Assembly (NCBI RefSeq): GCF_015461835.1
Contig: NZ_JACOPX010000005.1
Location: forward strand, 248,001 to 312,000
Source: Pseudomonas neuropathica
GTDB taxonomy: Bacteria > Pseudomonadota > Gammaproteobacteria > Pseudomonadales > Pseudomonadaceae
DNA: 64,000 bases
Direction of reading: 5' to 3'
Position 1 is the stretch's first letter. Each line of letters begins with the position of its first letter. Positions 28,744 through 37,373 of the stretch are shown here, piece after piece. Below the pieces are notes generated by a model that had not been told where the DNA came from, searched no databases, and worked only from the letters and a program-made list of their open reading frames with translations. The position numbers were made by a program, and so were the translations under genes.

Positions 28744-29720
28744 GCGTCCTCCAAAGTTTTCTTCTGCTTCAACTCGACGCCGTTCTTGATCGCGACGATC
28801 TCCGCCAACAGGGACAAAGCAATTTCCGCTGGCGAATGACTGCCGATGTGCAAACCGATCGGCCCGTGCAGCCGATCGATCGCCTGCACCGACAAGCCTA
28901 GCTGAGCCAGATTCTCCCGACGCTTCTGGCTGTTAACCCGAGAGCCGAGAGCGCCGACATAGAAGGCCGGAGAATCCAGCGCCGTGAGCAGCGCCATGTC
29001 GTCCAGACGCGGATCATGGGTCAACGCGACAATCGCCGTACGTTCGTCGGTCTGGATACTCAACACCGCCTCATCCGGCATGCCCGAGACGAAACGCCCG
29101 TGATGCTCTTCCCAGCCGTAGACGAATTCGCTGCGCGGATCGCAGATCAGTACTTCGAAATCCAGCAACCGCGCCATATCCGCCACGTAGCGCGACAACT
29201 GCCCGGCACCGATCAACAACAGGCGCCAGCGCGGCCCGTAGATTGCGCGCAGGGTTTTGCCGTCGAACTCCAGCGAGTCGGACTTGCTGGCCGGCGACAG
29301 AAGCACTTCACCGGTTTCAATGTTCAACTCGCGAGCGACGATCTCGTGTGCTTCGCAACGGGACAGTAATTCAGCGACCCACGCAGGATCGCCGATCCGT
29401 TCTTCAGTCAGGCGCAACGTGCCGCCACAAGGCAAGCCAAAGCGCGCCGCCTCCTCGCGTGTAACGCCATAGGTAATCAACTGCACCGGCGGCCCATCGG
29501 TGGCGATGCGGCCGTCGTGCAGGCGGGCGATCAAGTCATCCTCGACGCACCCGCCCGACACCGAACCGATCACCACGCCATCCTCACGCAAGGCGAGCAT
29601 GGCGCCAGGCGCCCTGGGCGCCGTGCCCCAGGTCTGCACCACGCTGAACAGCACCACCCGCTGTCCGGCGCGGCGCCATTCGAGGACGCTGCGCAGGACA
29701 TTGAGGTCGACGCTGTCCAT
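28740..29720 (-). CDS. XdhC family protein
   Basis: 326-aa maturation factor with an N-terminal XdhC/CoxI domain (QTWGTAPRAPGAMLALREDG, SVSGGCVE) and a C-terminal Rossmann-like domain (LLIGAGQLSRYVADMA, GALGSRVNSQKRRENL). XdhC proteins bind sulfurated Moco and insert it into molybdenum hydroxylases. Overlaps the catalytic-subunit gene by one base and the MobA-like gene by four. Confidence 0.9.
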   Translation of the reverse strand: MDSVDLNVLRSVLEWRRAGQRVVLFSVVQTWGTAPRAPGAMLALREDGVVIGSVSGGCVEDDLIARLHDGRIATDGPPVQLITYGVTREEAARFGLPCGGTLRLTEERIGDPAWVAELLSRCEAHEIVARELNIETGEVLLSPASKSDSLEFDGKTLRAIYGPRWRLLLIGAGQLSRYVADMARLLDFEVLICDPRSEFVYGWEEHHGRFVSGMPDEAVLSIQTDERTAIVALTHDPRLDDMALLTALDSPAFYVGALGSRVNSQKRRENLAQLGLSVQAIDRLHGPIGLHIGSHSPAEIALSLLAEIVAIKNGVELKQKKTLEDA

Positions 29721-32041
29721 TACGCCTCTGCCTTCTGCCAGCCCTGCAACTGGTAACGCACCGGCAGGTTGCGAATACGCTTGCCGGTGGCGGCGAAGAT
29801 CGCGTTACACAAGGCCGGGGCAATCGGTGGCACGCCCGGTTCGCCGACACCGCCCAAGGGCACGTCGCCCGGCGGAGTCACCAGATGCACGGCGACTTCC
29901 TTCGGCGCCAGCGACATGCGCGCCACTTCATACATATGGAAGTTGTCCTGCTGGACCTTACCGTCCTTGAAGCTGATTTCGCCCAGCACCGCGTTGCCCA
30001 GGCCCATCACGCAAGCGCCTTCGAACTGCGAGCGAATACGTTCAGGGTTGATCTGCGGCCCGCAATCCACCGCGATGTCAGCCTTGTGCACGATCAGCGT
30101 GCCATCGTCCTTGACCTCGACTTCGATCACCGCTGCCACATAGGTGACGAAGCTGTAATGCACAGCCAGCCCCAGACCACGGCCCTTGGGCAGTTTGCGT
30201 CCCCAACCGGCAGCCTTCGCGGCAGTTTCCAGCACGGTGCGCATGCGTCCGGTGTCGATCGGATAACGCTCGGGAGACTCGCCGTAGTTCCACTCTTCGC
30301 TCAGCGTGCGCGGATCGATCTGCCGGTCCGGACCGAGCAGTTTGACCTGGTACTTGAGCGGATCCTCGCCAGCCTTGTGCGCCAGTTCATCGACAAAGCT
30401 CTGAATCGCGAAACCATGAGGAATGTTCGACACCGAGCGATACCAGCCAACCCGTGTGTGCACGGTCGCCTCCGGGTTTTCCAGGCGTACGTTGGGAATC
30501 GCGTAGGCCATGTTGGTGAAACCCATGCCCAGTTCGAACGCCGCTTCATGGTTCATGCCCGGCGCGAACAGCGCGGTGATGCTCGGCGCCACGGTGCGAT
30601 GCAACCAGCCTGACGGCATGCCGTCCTTGCCCACGCCAGCCTTCAGATACTCGGCGGACACGGTGTGGAAATACGAGTTGTGGATGTCATCTTCACGCGT
30701 CCACTGCACCCGCACGGCTTTGCCGGGGAACTCTTTGGCGAGAATCGCCGCTTCGACGACGAAATCCGGTTTCGACTTGCGACCAAAACCACCGCCAAGC
30801 AAGGTGACATTGAACGTGACATTGTCAAACGGCAGTCCAAGACGCTCGGCAATGCGCTCGCGGGTGACTTGCGGCGCCTGACTCGGTGCCCACGCTTCGC
30901 AAACCCCGTCCTTGTAACGAGCGATGGCAACCATTGGTTCCATCGGTGCCTGGGCCAGATGCGGCAGGTAGTAGGATGCTTCAAGCGTACTCGCAGCGCC
31001 GCTCAGGGCCTTGTCGATATCGCCGGTGTTGCGCACCACTTTGCCGGGTTTCAGCGAAGCGGCTTCAAGCTCTTTGCGATAGGCGATCGAGTCATAACTG
31101 GCGTTCGGGCCGTCATCCCATTCGATTTTCAACGCTTCACGGCCCTTGATCGCGGCCCAGGTGTTGCTGGCGACCACGGCCACTCCGCCCAACGGCTGAA
31201 ACTCCGAAGGCAGCGGACGGCTTTCGATCTGCATCACTTTGAGCACACCGGGGACTTTCAGCGCAGCGCTGTCATCCAGCGATTTGACCTTGCCGCCGTA
31301 CACCGCCGGACGGGCGATAGTTGCGTACAACATGCCGTCGAAATGCACATCGGCGCCGTACACCGCACGACCGTTGACGATGTCTGCGCAATCGATGGCT
31401 TTCGTCCCTTCCTTGCCGATGTAGCGAAACTCCGACGGCTGCTTGAGGCGCAGGCTGTCACGCGTCGGTACCGGCAACGCACTGGCTGCGGCGGCTAGCT
31501 CGCCATAGCCCAGCTCACGGCCAGACGGTTTGTGAATGATTTTGTGCAGTTGCGCGTGGCATTCACCGAGCGGCACTTTCCACTGCGCAGCGGCGGCCTG
31601 TTCAAGCATGGTCCGCGCCGCCGCGCCGCAACGTCGCATCGGCTCATACCAATGGCGCATGCTGCGCGAACCGTCGGTGTCCTGGTTGCCGAAGCGCACT
31701 TCATCACCCGGCGCCTGCTGCACTTTGACGCGCGCCCAATCGGCCTCCAGTTCATCAGCAACCACCATGGTCAGACTGGTGCGCACGCCCTGGCCCATCT
31801 CGGAACGGTTGCACACCACAGTGACCGTGCCGTCAGCGGCAATGCCGACGTAGACCTTCGGATCGTCGATCCAGCCATTGGGCATGCCATCGGCGCCGAA
31901 TTGCTTCGGTTTGTCTTCAGCCAACGCATCCTGCCAACCCCAACTGGCGGCCAACACCAGCGCGCCGGTGGCGCCGACGCCTTTGAGGAAACCGCGACGA
32001 CTGAGGTTACTCAGGGCGAAATCATTCGGAAGGCGACTCAT
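29720..32041 (-). CDS. Molybdopterin-binding oxidoreductase, large subunit (xanthine dehydrogenase family, IorB-like)
   Basis: 773-aa catalytic subunit of a two-subunit molybdenum hydroxylase. A Tat-type signal (SRRGFLKG at about 14-21, then a hydrophobic stretch ending DALA) indicates folded export to the periplasm. Moco-binding segments such as LLGGGFGRKSKPDFV and GVGEPGVPPIAPALCNAI follow. The family includes isoquinoline 1-oxidoreductase beta and aldehyde oxidoreductases; the substrate cannot be assigned. Stop overlaps the XdhC start; it overlaps the 2Fe-2S subunit gene by 4 bp. Confidence 0.9.
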   Translation of the reverse strand: MSRLPNDFALSNLSRRGFLKGVGATGALVLAASWGWQDALAEDKPKQFGADGMPNGWIDDPKVYVGIAADGTVTVVCNRSEMGQGVRTSLTMVVADELEADWARVKVQQAPGDEVRFGNQDTDGSRSMRHWYEPMRRCGAAARTMLEQAAAAQWKVPLGECHAQLHKIIHKPSGRELGYGELAAAASALPVPTRDSLRLKQPSEFRYIGKEGTKAIDCADIVNGRAVYGADVHFDGMLYATIARPAVYGGKVKSLDDSAALKVPGVLKVMQIESRPLPSEFQPLGGVAVVASNTWAAIKGREALKIEWDDGPNASYDSIAYRKELEAASLKPGKVVRNTGDIDKALSGAASTLEASYYLPHLAQAPMEPMVAIARYKDGVCEAWAPSQAPQVTRERIAERLGLPFDNVTFNVTLLGGGFGRKSKPDFVVEAAILAKEFPGKAVRVQWTREDDIHNSYFHTVSAEYLKAGVGKDGMPSGWLHRTVAPSITALFAPGMNHEAAFELGMGFTNMAYAIPNVRLENPEATVHTRVGWYRSVSNIPHGFAIQSFVDELAHKAGEDPLKYQVKLLGPDRQIDPRTLSEEWNYGESPERYPIDTGRMRTVLETAAKAAGWGRKLPKGRGLGLAVHYSFVTYVAAVIEVEVKDDGTLIVHKADIAVDCGPQINPERIRSQFEGACVMGLGNAVLGEISFKDGKVQQDNFHMYEVARMSLAPKEVAVHLVTPPGDVPLGGVGEPGVPPIAPALCNAIFAATGKRIRNLPVRYQLQGWQKAEA

Positions 32042-32508
32042 GCCTTGGCCTCCTTCAAGTGAGTGGACGCCTGACGAATAGCGGTTTTGATTCGGTTATA
32101 AGTGCCGCAACGGCAAATGTTACCGACCATGGCTTCTTCGATCTGCTCGTCGCTCGGGTTCGGGTTGGTCTTGAGCAACGCGGTGGCCGACATGATCTGC
32201 CCGCCCTGACAGAACCCGCATTGCGCTACAGCGGTGTCGAGCCAGGCTTGCTGGACCACCTGACCCACCGGGTCGGCGTGCAGGTTGTCGATGGTGGTGA
32301 CGTTCTGGCCAACCACCGAACCGATCGGCGTGATGCAACTGCGCGCCGGCAAGCCGTCGATATTAATAGTGCAGGCGCCGCATAGACCCATGCCGCAGCC
32401 GAACTTGGTGCCGTTATAACCGGCGACATCACGAATCGCCCACAACAGCGGCATGTCTTCGGTGACATCGAGAGGATGGTCTTGACCGTTGAGTTTCAGG
32501 GTAATCAT
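32038..32508 (-). CDS. (2Fe-2S)-binding subunit of molybdenum hydroxylase (IorA-like)
   Basis: About 156-aa electron-transfer subunit. The plant-type cluster is bound by CGMGLCGACTINIDGLPARSC and the second cluster by CGFCQGGQ...CRCGTYNRI. It has no signal peptide and probably reaches the periplasm together with the Tat-targeted large subunit. The ATG at 32508 is preferred to a GTG two codons earlier. First gene of the four-gene cassette. Confidence 0.9.
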   Translation of the reverse strand: MITLKLNGQDHPLDVTEDMPLLWAIRDVAGYNGTKFGCGMGLCGACTINIDGLPARSCITPIGSVVGQNVTTIDNLHADPVGQVVQQAWLDTAVAQCGFCQGGQIMSATALLKTNPNPSDEQIEEAMVGNICRCGTYNRIKTAIRQASTHLKEAKA

Positions 32509-32693
32509 GGGCACGCCCGCATATTTTTAGTGGTTATGGGGTCGAGCAATCTGCCGCCGTTGAATCGGCGGTGGTTCACGCAGATCGACTCAGGCTAATC
32601 AGGCTCTCTTGTGCCGACGCGAACGTCTGCACCGGGCCTTTGGTGGAGCAAATGACGGTTATCGTTAGCTCGCTAAGTTAACCCAGCGTTAAC

Positions 32694-32728
32694 AAAAAAG
32701 CCCTGCACTTTTTATCAGTGCAGGGCTT
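32694..32728 (-). terminator. Terminator downstream of murB
   Basis: GCCCTGCACTGATAAAAAGTGCAGGGC followed by a T run on the minus strand, 25 bases after the murB stop. It ends the lpxK-to-murB transcript. Confidence 0.85.
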
Positions 32729-32753
32729 TGGATGGCGCTTTGAGAGCGTAGCC

Positions 32754-33773
32754 TCAATAGCGATTAGGCTCCATCTCCAGGTCGACATTGAAACGTTCGG
32801 CAATGTCTTTTTGGATGCGTTGCGCCAGATCGAGCAGTTGCAGCCCGGTTGCCGCCCCGTAGTTGACCAGTACCAACGCCTGCAACTTATGCACGCCGGC
32901 ATCGGCCTCGCGGAAACCTTTCCACCCGGCCCGCTCGATCAACCAGCCGGCGGCCAGTTTCATCTGCCCGTCCGGTTGCGCGTACGCCACCAGATCCGGA
33001 TGTTGCGCTTTGATCTGCGCAACGACGGCCGCCGACACCAGCGGATTCTTGAAGAAGCTGCCGGCATTGCCGAGCACCGCCGGATCCGGCAGTTTTTCAC
33101 TGCGGATGCTGCAAATTGCGCGACTGACGTCGGTCGGCGTCGGCTGCTCGATACCCTGCTCGCTCAGGCGTTGACGCACCGGGCCGTATTCCAGATGCAG
33201 ATGAGCGACGCGATCGAGCGCAAAACGCACGCGCAGAATCAGCCAACGCCCCAGCTGCTGCTTGAACAGGCTGTCGCGGTAGGCGAAGTTGCATTCTTCG
33301 AGGCTGAAATCGCGCAGTTCGCCGGTCTGGCGATCCAGCGCAGTCAGTCCGGCGAACATATCCTTGATCTCGACACCATAGGCACCGATGTTCTGCATCG
33401 GCGCAGCGCCAACCGTACCGGGAATAAGGCTGAGGTTTTCCAGCCCGGAGAATCCTTGCGCCAACGTGTACTGCACAAACGGATGCCACGGCTCGCCCGC
33501 TTCCGCCTCGATCACCACACGGTTGCCGTCATCGCTGATCACACGAATCCCGCGCGTGGCCATGCGCAGCACCAGCGCCGGAATATCTGCCGTTAGCAGC
33601 AAGTTGCTGCCACCGCCAATCACCAGCAACGGCATATCGTGCGCGGTGGCGTAGGCCAGCGCTTCACGGACATCGGCATCGCTGTGGGCTTCGGCGAACA
33701 GTTGCGCGCGCACATCCACGCCAAAACTGTTGAACGGTTTCAGGGAAACCTGCGGTTGCACCTGCAAACTCAT
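32754..33773 (-). CDS. murB: UDP-N-acetylenolpyruvoylglucosamine reductase MurB
   Basis: FAD enzyme (339 aa, type I) that reduces UDP-GlcNAc enolpyruvate to UDP-MurNAc for peptidoglycan. FAD-binding ILVIGGGSNLLLT-type segment, NIGAYGVE, the proton donor Ser in GNAGSFFKNP and the C-terminal Glu in LEMEPNRY region fit. It overlaps the phosphatase gene by 4 bp. Confidence 0.95.
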   Translation of the reverse strand: MSLQVQPQVSLKPFNSFGVDVRAQLFAEAHSDADVREALAYATAHDMPLLVIGGGSNLLLTADIPALVLRMATRGIRVISDDGNRVVIEAEAGEPWHPFVQYTLAQGFSGLENLSLIPGTVGAAPMQNIGAYGVEIKDMFAGLTALDRQTGELRDFSLEECNFAYRDSLFKQQLGRWLILRVRFALDRVAHLHLEYGPVRQRLSEQGIEQPTPTDVSRAICSIRSEKLPDPAVLGNAGSFFKNPLVSAAVVAQIKAQHPDLVAYAQPDGQMKLAAGWLIERAGWKGFREADAGVHKLQALVLVNYGAATGLQLLDLAQRIQKDIAERFNVDLEMEPNRY

Positions 33774-34234
33774 AACCGGCCCTTCACTTCGATCAACAAT
33801 TGGTCACAGGCTGCTTCGATCAGATCCAGCACTTGCTCGAAACCCTGATCGCCGTCGTAATACGGATCCGGGACTTCATCAACCACCCCGGCATAACGGC
33901 GCAAAAACAGGTCCAGCTCGGCTTTGCCGGTGGACGGCCGCAACGCCTTGAGGTTGCGCAGATTGCTGTTGTCCATGGCCAGAATCAGGTCGTAACTGGC
34001 GAAATCGGCACGGCGGACCTGCTGCGCGCGTTGCGCCGACAGGTCATAGCCGCGCACTTTGGCCGCGGCCTGGCTGCGTTTGTCCGGCGGGTTGCCAACG
34101 TGCCAGTCACCGGTGCCGGCGGAGGCCACTTCGACCTGATCCGCCAGCCCTGCTTCACGCAGTTTGTGGCGCAGTACGCCTTCGGCCGTGGGCGAACGGC
34201 AAATGTTGCCCAGGCACACAAACAGAACGCGCAT
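33770..34234 (-). CDS. Low molecular weight protein-tyrosine phosphatase
   Basis: 154-aa cytosolic phosphatase. Active-site loop CLGNICRS has nucleophile Cys7 and Arg13; the general acid is in VPDPYYDGDQGF. Overlaps murB by 4 bp and touches kdsB by one base. The homologous P. aeruginosa gene (PA2978) sits in the same place. Physiological target unknown. Confidence 0.92.
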   Translation of the reverse strand: MRVLFVCLGNICRSPTAEGVLRHKLREAGLADQVEVASAGTGDWHVGNPPDKRSQAAAKVRGYDLSAQRAQQVRRADFASYDLILAMDNSNLRNLKALRPSTGKAELDLFLRRYAGVVDEVPDPYYDGDQGFEQVLDLIEAACDQLLIEVKGRL

Positions 34235-34998
34235 CAGGCCTCCAGCAGGCGACGAACGCGCTCGAGGTCTTCGGCCGTGTCAACGCCAGTCGGCGGTGCG
34301 ATCAGCGCGTCGGCGACATGAATCCGCACACCGTGCCACAGGGCACGCAGTTGCTCGAGGGATTCAGTGTTTTCCAGCCAGCATGGGCCCCAGCTCACGA
34401 AGTCCTGAAGGAAACCGGCACGGTAGGCATAAATGCCGATATGGCGACGGTACGGTACGCCTTCGGGCAATTGCTCGCGATTCTTGGCAAACGCATCGCG
34501 CGCCCACGGCAAGGTCGCGCGGCTGAAGGTCAGCGCCAGACCGTTGAGATCACTGACAACCTTGACCACATTCGGATTGAACAGGGTGTCCACGTCTTCA
34601 ATCGGCTCGGCCAGCGTGGCCATGCGCGCTTCGGTGTGGGCCGCCAGATTGGCGGCGACCTGATCGATCACGCTCGGAGGGATCAAGGGTTCATCACCTT
34701 GCACGTTGACCACGATCGCGTCGGGTTCGAGACCCAGTTTCGCCGCGACTTCGGCCAGACGATCAGTGCCGGAATTGTGATCTTCACGGGTCAGCACCAC
34801 TTCGGCACCAAAAGCCTTGCAGGCCTCGACGATGCGCGCATCGTCAGTCGCGACGACCACACGGCTGGCGCTGCTTTTGCTCGCCTGTTCCCAGACGTGC
34901 TGGATCATCGGCTTGCCGGCGATGTCGAGCAGCGGTTTGCCGGGCAGACGGGTCGAGGCGAAACGCGACGGGATGACAACGGTGAAGGCAGTGGTCAT
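34234..34998 (-). CDS. kdsB: 3-deoxy-manno-octulosonate cytidylyltransferase KdsB
   Basis: Activates KDO to CMP-KDO for lipopolysaccharide inner core; 254 aa. N-terminal [17 protein letters not shown], then VATDD and QGDEPLI motifs and the metal-binding region are all present. Overlaps the Trm112-like gene by 4 bp. Confidence 0.95.
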   Translation of the reverse strand: MTTAFTVVIPSRFASTRLPGKPLLDIAGKPMIQHVWEQASKSSASRVVVATDDARIVEACKAFGAEVVLTREDHNSGTDRLAEVAAKLGLEPDAIVVNVQGDEPLIPPSVIDQVAANLAAHTEARMATLAEPIEDVDTLFNPNVVKVVSDLNGLALTFSRATLPWARDAFAKNREQLPEGVPYRRHIGIYAYRAGFLQDFVSWGPCWLENTESLEQLRALWHGVRIHVADALIAPPTGVDTAEDLERVRRLLEA

Positions 34999-35180
34999 TT
35001 ATCCAGACGCTCGTCGGTGGTCAGGGTGCGGGCTTCGCTTTCGAGCATGACCGGGATGCCATCGCGGATCGGGTACGCCAGACCGGCGCCCTTGCTGATC
35101 AGTTCGGTCTTGTCGGCGCTGAGCTTGAGCGGGCCTTTGCAGATCGGGCACGCGAGGATATCGAGCAATTTGGTGTCCAT
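34995..35180 (-). CDS. Trm112 family protein
   Basis: 61-aa zinc-ribbon-like protein starting [18 protein letters not shown]. Bacterial Trm112 homologues sit between lpxK and kdsB and are proposed to activate methyltransferases. Only one CxxC pair is seen, as is common in bacteria. The ATG at 35180 is used: the AGGGA ribosome-binding site directly abuts an ATG two codons upstream, which excludes that one. Confidence 0.9.
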   Translation of the reverse strand: MDTKLLDILACPICKGPLKLSADKTELISKGAGLAYPIRDGIPVMLESEARTLTTDERLDK

Positions 35181-35201
35181 GAACATTCCCTGAGTAAAGA
35201 G

Positions 35202-36212
35202 TTAAGGCAAAAGACGATCCGGCAACAGGCGCATCAGCTGCGTGTCGAACCAGGCCACAAAGGCCGGTGACGGCAGCGCATCGACCGCCAGATACCACCA
35301 GTCGTCAGCCGCAAAGGCACGGCACTTCACCGCGTCCTTTTCGGTCATCACCAACGGCAATGACGGTGTGAAATTCAACGCCTGCACGCTGTATTCGGCG
35401 TGGTCGGCAAACGCATGGGGGACTGCTCGCCAGTCTAGCGCTTCGAGGGTATTGAAGAAACGTTGCGGATTGCCGATCCCGGCGACCGCGTGCACGGCCT
35501 GGCCGGGCGAAAAATGATCGAGCGACTTGCGCTCGCCGCTGCGCAGATTGACCAGCGCAGTCGGTTGCAGATGGAAAGCGAAACCGTCATCGCGATCCTC
35601 GGTGGCACCATTGAACAGCACACCGTCGACGCTTTGCAGACGCTCGATCGGCTCACGCAACGGCCCTGCCGGCAAGCAGCGTTTGTTACCGAGACCGCGA
35701 GCGGCGTCGATCAGCACCAGCTCCAGATCCCGCGCCAGACGGTAATGCTGCATACCGTCATCGGACAGAATCAGGTCCAGCGGTTCGCTGGCGAGCAAGG
35801 CTTTGACCGCTGCGCTGCGATCCGGATCGATCATCAGCGGCACGCCGGTGCGCTGGACGATCAGCAACGGTTCGTCACCGGCGATGTCAGCGGTTTGCTC
35901 GGCCGCAACGCGCCACGGCAGTTGCGGCGGTTTGGCGCCGTAACCACGACTGACCACGCCGACGCGCAAACCGCTGCGCCGGCAATGTTCGATCAACCAG
36001 AGAATCATCGGCGTCTTGCCGGTGCCACCGACGGTGATGTTGCCGACCACGATCAACGGCACCGATGGCTGGTAGATCTGACCTTCACCGGCAAGAAAGC
36101 GCTGGCGCTTACCCACCACCACGCGGCGATAGAGCATTTCCAGCGGCCGCAGCAGCGTCAGGGCCGGGTGCCCCTGATACCACGCGGCGAGCAAGCGATC
36201 GGACAGGCTCAT
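35202..36212 (-). CDS. lpxK: Tetraacyldisaccharide 4'-kinase LpxK
   Basis: Lipid A kinase, 336 aa, anchored at the inner membrane by an N-terminal amphipathic/hydrophobic helix. P-loop [13 protein letters not shown] at about 57-68; SRGYGAK, GDEPLLI and DDGMQHY motifs follow. Stop and start overlap by one base with exbD. Part of the comEC-exbBD-lpxK-kdsB-murB run. Confidence 0.95.
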   Translation of the reverse strand: MSLSDRLLAAWYQGHPALTLLRPLEMLYRRVVVGKRQRFLAGEGQIYQPSVPLIVVGNITVGGTGKTPMILWLIEHCRRSGLRVGVVSRGYGAKPPQLPWRVAAEQTADIAGDEPLLIVQRTGVPLMIDPDRSAAVKALLASEPLDLILSDDGMQHYRLARDLELVLIDAARGLGNKRCLPAGPLREPIERLQSVDGVLFNGATEDRDDGFAFHLQPTALVNLRSGERKSLDHFSPGQAVHAVAGIGNPQRFFNTLEALDWRAVPHAFADHAEYSVQALNFTPSLPLVMTEKDAVKCRAFAADDWWYLAVDALPSPAFVAWFDTQLMRLLPDRLLP

Positions 36213-36640
36213 CAGGATTTGGGCGCCGCCTCGACCGTGGTCATGCGCAGATGGCTGAAACCGAGCTTGCCGGCCGCATCCATGGCGGTGATCACGGATT
36301 GATGCTGAGTCTTGCCATCGGCACTGATCGACAACGGCATGTTGGTGTCGCCGTTGGACTCTTTCTGCATGGCTTCCATCAGGGTCGCCAGGTCGTTCTT
36401 CGGCAGAATCTTGTTGTTCACCGAAAACACGCCTTCGGCGCTGATGGCCACGTCGATCTGCTTGACTTGCTGGTCTTCGGCCGGGGAGCCGCTGACCGCT
36501 TCCGGCAGGTCAACACGCAACTGGGTTTCGCGAGTGAACGTGGTGGTCACGACGAAAAACAGCAGCAGAATGAACACCACATCGATCAGCGACGCGAGGT
36601 TGATGTCCACGGTTTCCCGGGGTTTGCGACGGAACTTCAC
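36212..36640 (-). CDS. exbD: Biopolymer transport protein ExbD/TolR family
   Basis: 142-aa protein with one N-terminal membrane helix ([19 protein letters not shown], about 15-33) carrying the conserved Asp (LIDVVF) used in proton-driven force transduction, then a periplasmic domain. It pairs with the ExbB-like gene overlapping it by 4 bp. The energised partner (TonB-like or lipid transport) is unknown; the location beside lpxK is conserved in Pseudomonas. Confidence 0.9.
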   Translation of the reverse strand: MKFRRKPRETVDINLASLIDVVFILLLFFVVTTTFTRETQLRVDLPEAVSGSPAEDQQVKQIDVAISAEGVFSVNNKILPKNDLATLMEAMQKESNGDTNMPLSISADGKTQHQSVITAMDAAGKLGFSHLRMTTVEAAPKS

Positions 36641-37272
36641 GCGCGGCCCTCGGCCAGGTCAACGTCACGGTCGCCCTGCACCACTTCAACCAGTTTGATC
36701 GCCTCCTGCTCCATGCCCACCACCAATTCATCGATGCGGCGTTGCAGGAACCGGTGGAAGAACACCGCCGGAATACCGACCATCAGGCCCGCAGCAGTGG
36801 TGATCAACGCCTTGGAGATACCGCCCGCCAACACCGAGGCATTGGTGGTCATGCCGGAGCCGGTGAACGCGCTGAAGATATCGATCATGCCCAGCACGGT
36901 GCCAAGCAGACCCAGTAATGGCGCCATGGCGGCGATGGTGCCGAGCGCATTGATGTAGCGCTCGAGTTCGTGAATGACCCGGGCGGCGGCCTCTTCGATG
37001 CACTCTTTCATGATCTCGCGACCATGTTTGGAGTTGGCCAGGCCCGCCGCGAGGATTTCCCCCAACGGCGAATTGGCGCGCAATTCCTTGAGTTTTTCTT
37101 TATTGAGTTGCTTGTCCTTGATCCAGACCCAGACCTGGCCCAGCAGATGCTCGGGGGTAACGCGACTGGCGCGCAGGGTCCACAGGCGCTCGGCGACGAT
37201 CGCCATGGCCGCGATGGAGCTCAGAATGATCGGCAACATCATCCAGCCGCCGGATTTGACCAATTCCCACAC
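36637..37272 (-). CDS. exbB: MotA/TolQ/ExbB proton channel family protein
   Basis: 211-aa inner-membrane protein with three membrane helices; the TolQ/ExbB domain contains LGTIAAMAPLLGLLGTVLGMI and a conserved Thr/Glu environment. A GTG start at 37272 (MWELVKSGGWMMLPI, with GAGGGG upstream) gives the length remembered for PA2983; the open frame extends 16 codons more. Forms the motor with the ExbD-like protein downstream. Confidence 0.9.
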   Translation of the reverse strand: MWELVKSGGWMMLPIILSSIAAMAIVAERLWTLRASRVTPEHLLGQVWVWIKDKQLNKEKLKELRANSPLGEILAAGLANSKHGREIMKECIEEAAARVIHELERYINALGTIAAMAPLLGLLGTVLGMIDIFSAFTGSGMTTNASVLAGGISKALITTAAGLMVGIPAVFFHRFLQRRIDELVVGMEQEAIKLVEVVQGDRDVDLAEGRA

Positions 37273-37373
37273 AGTGACAGTCCCCTCGAAAAAGTGCGCC
37301 ACTTTACCATACCGATCCACGATTAAGACCCGCCACCCCGACGACCGTGACGCCCCATTTACCTACGTCCCGA

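Noticed and set aside
28147..32514. Genomic island boundaries (integrase, tRNA attachment site) around the molybdenum cassette
   Set aside because: No integrase, direct repeats or tRNA at the edges; only a dispersed repeat on one side. Insertion relative to PAO1 is inferred from gene order alone.
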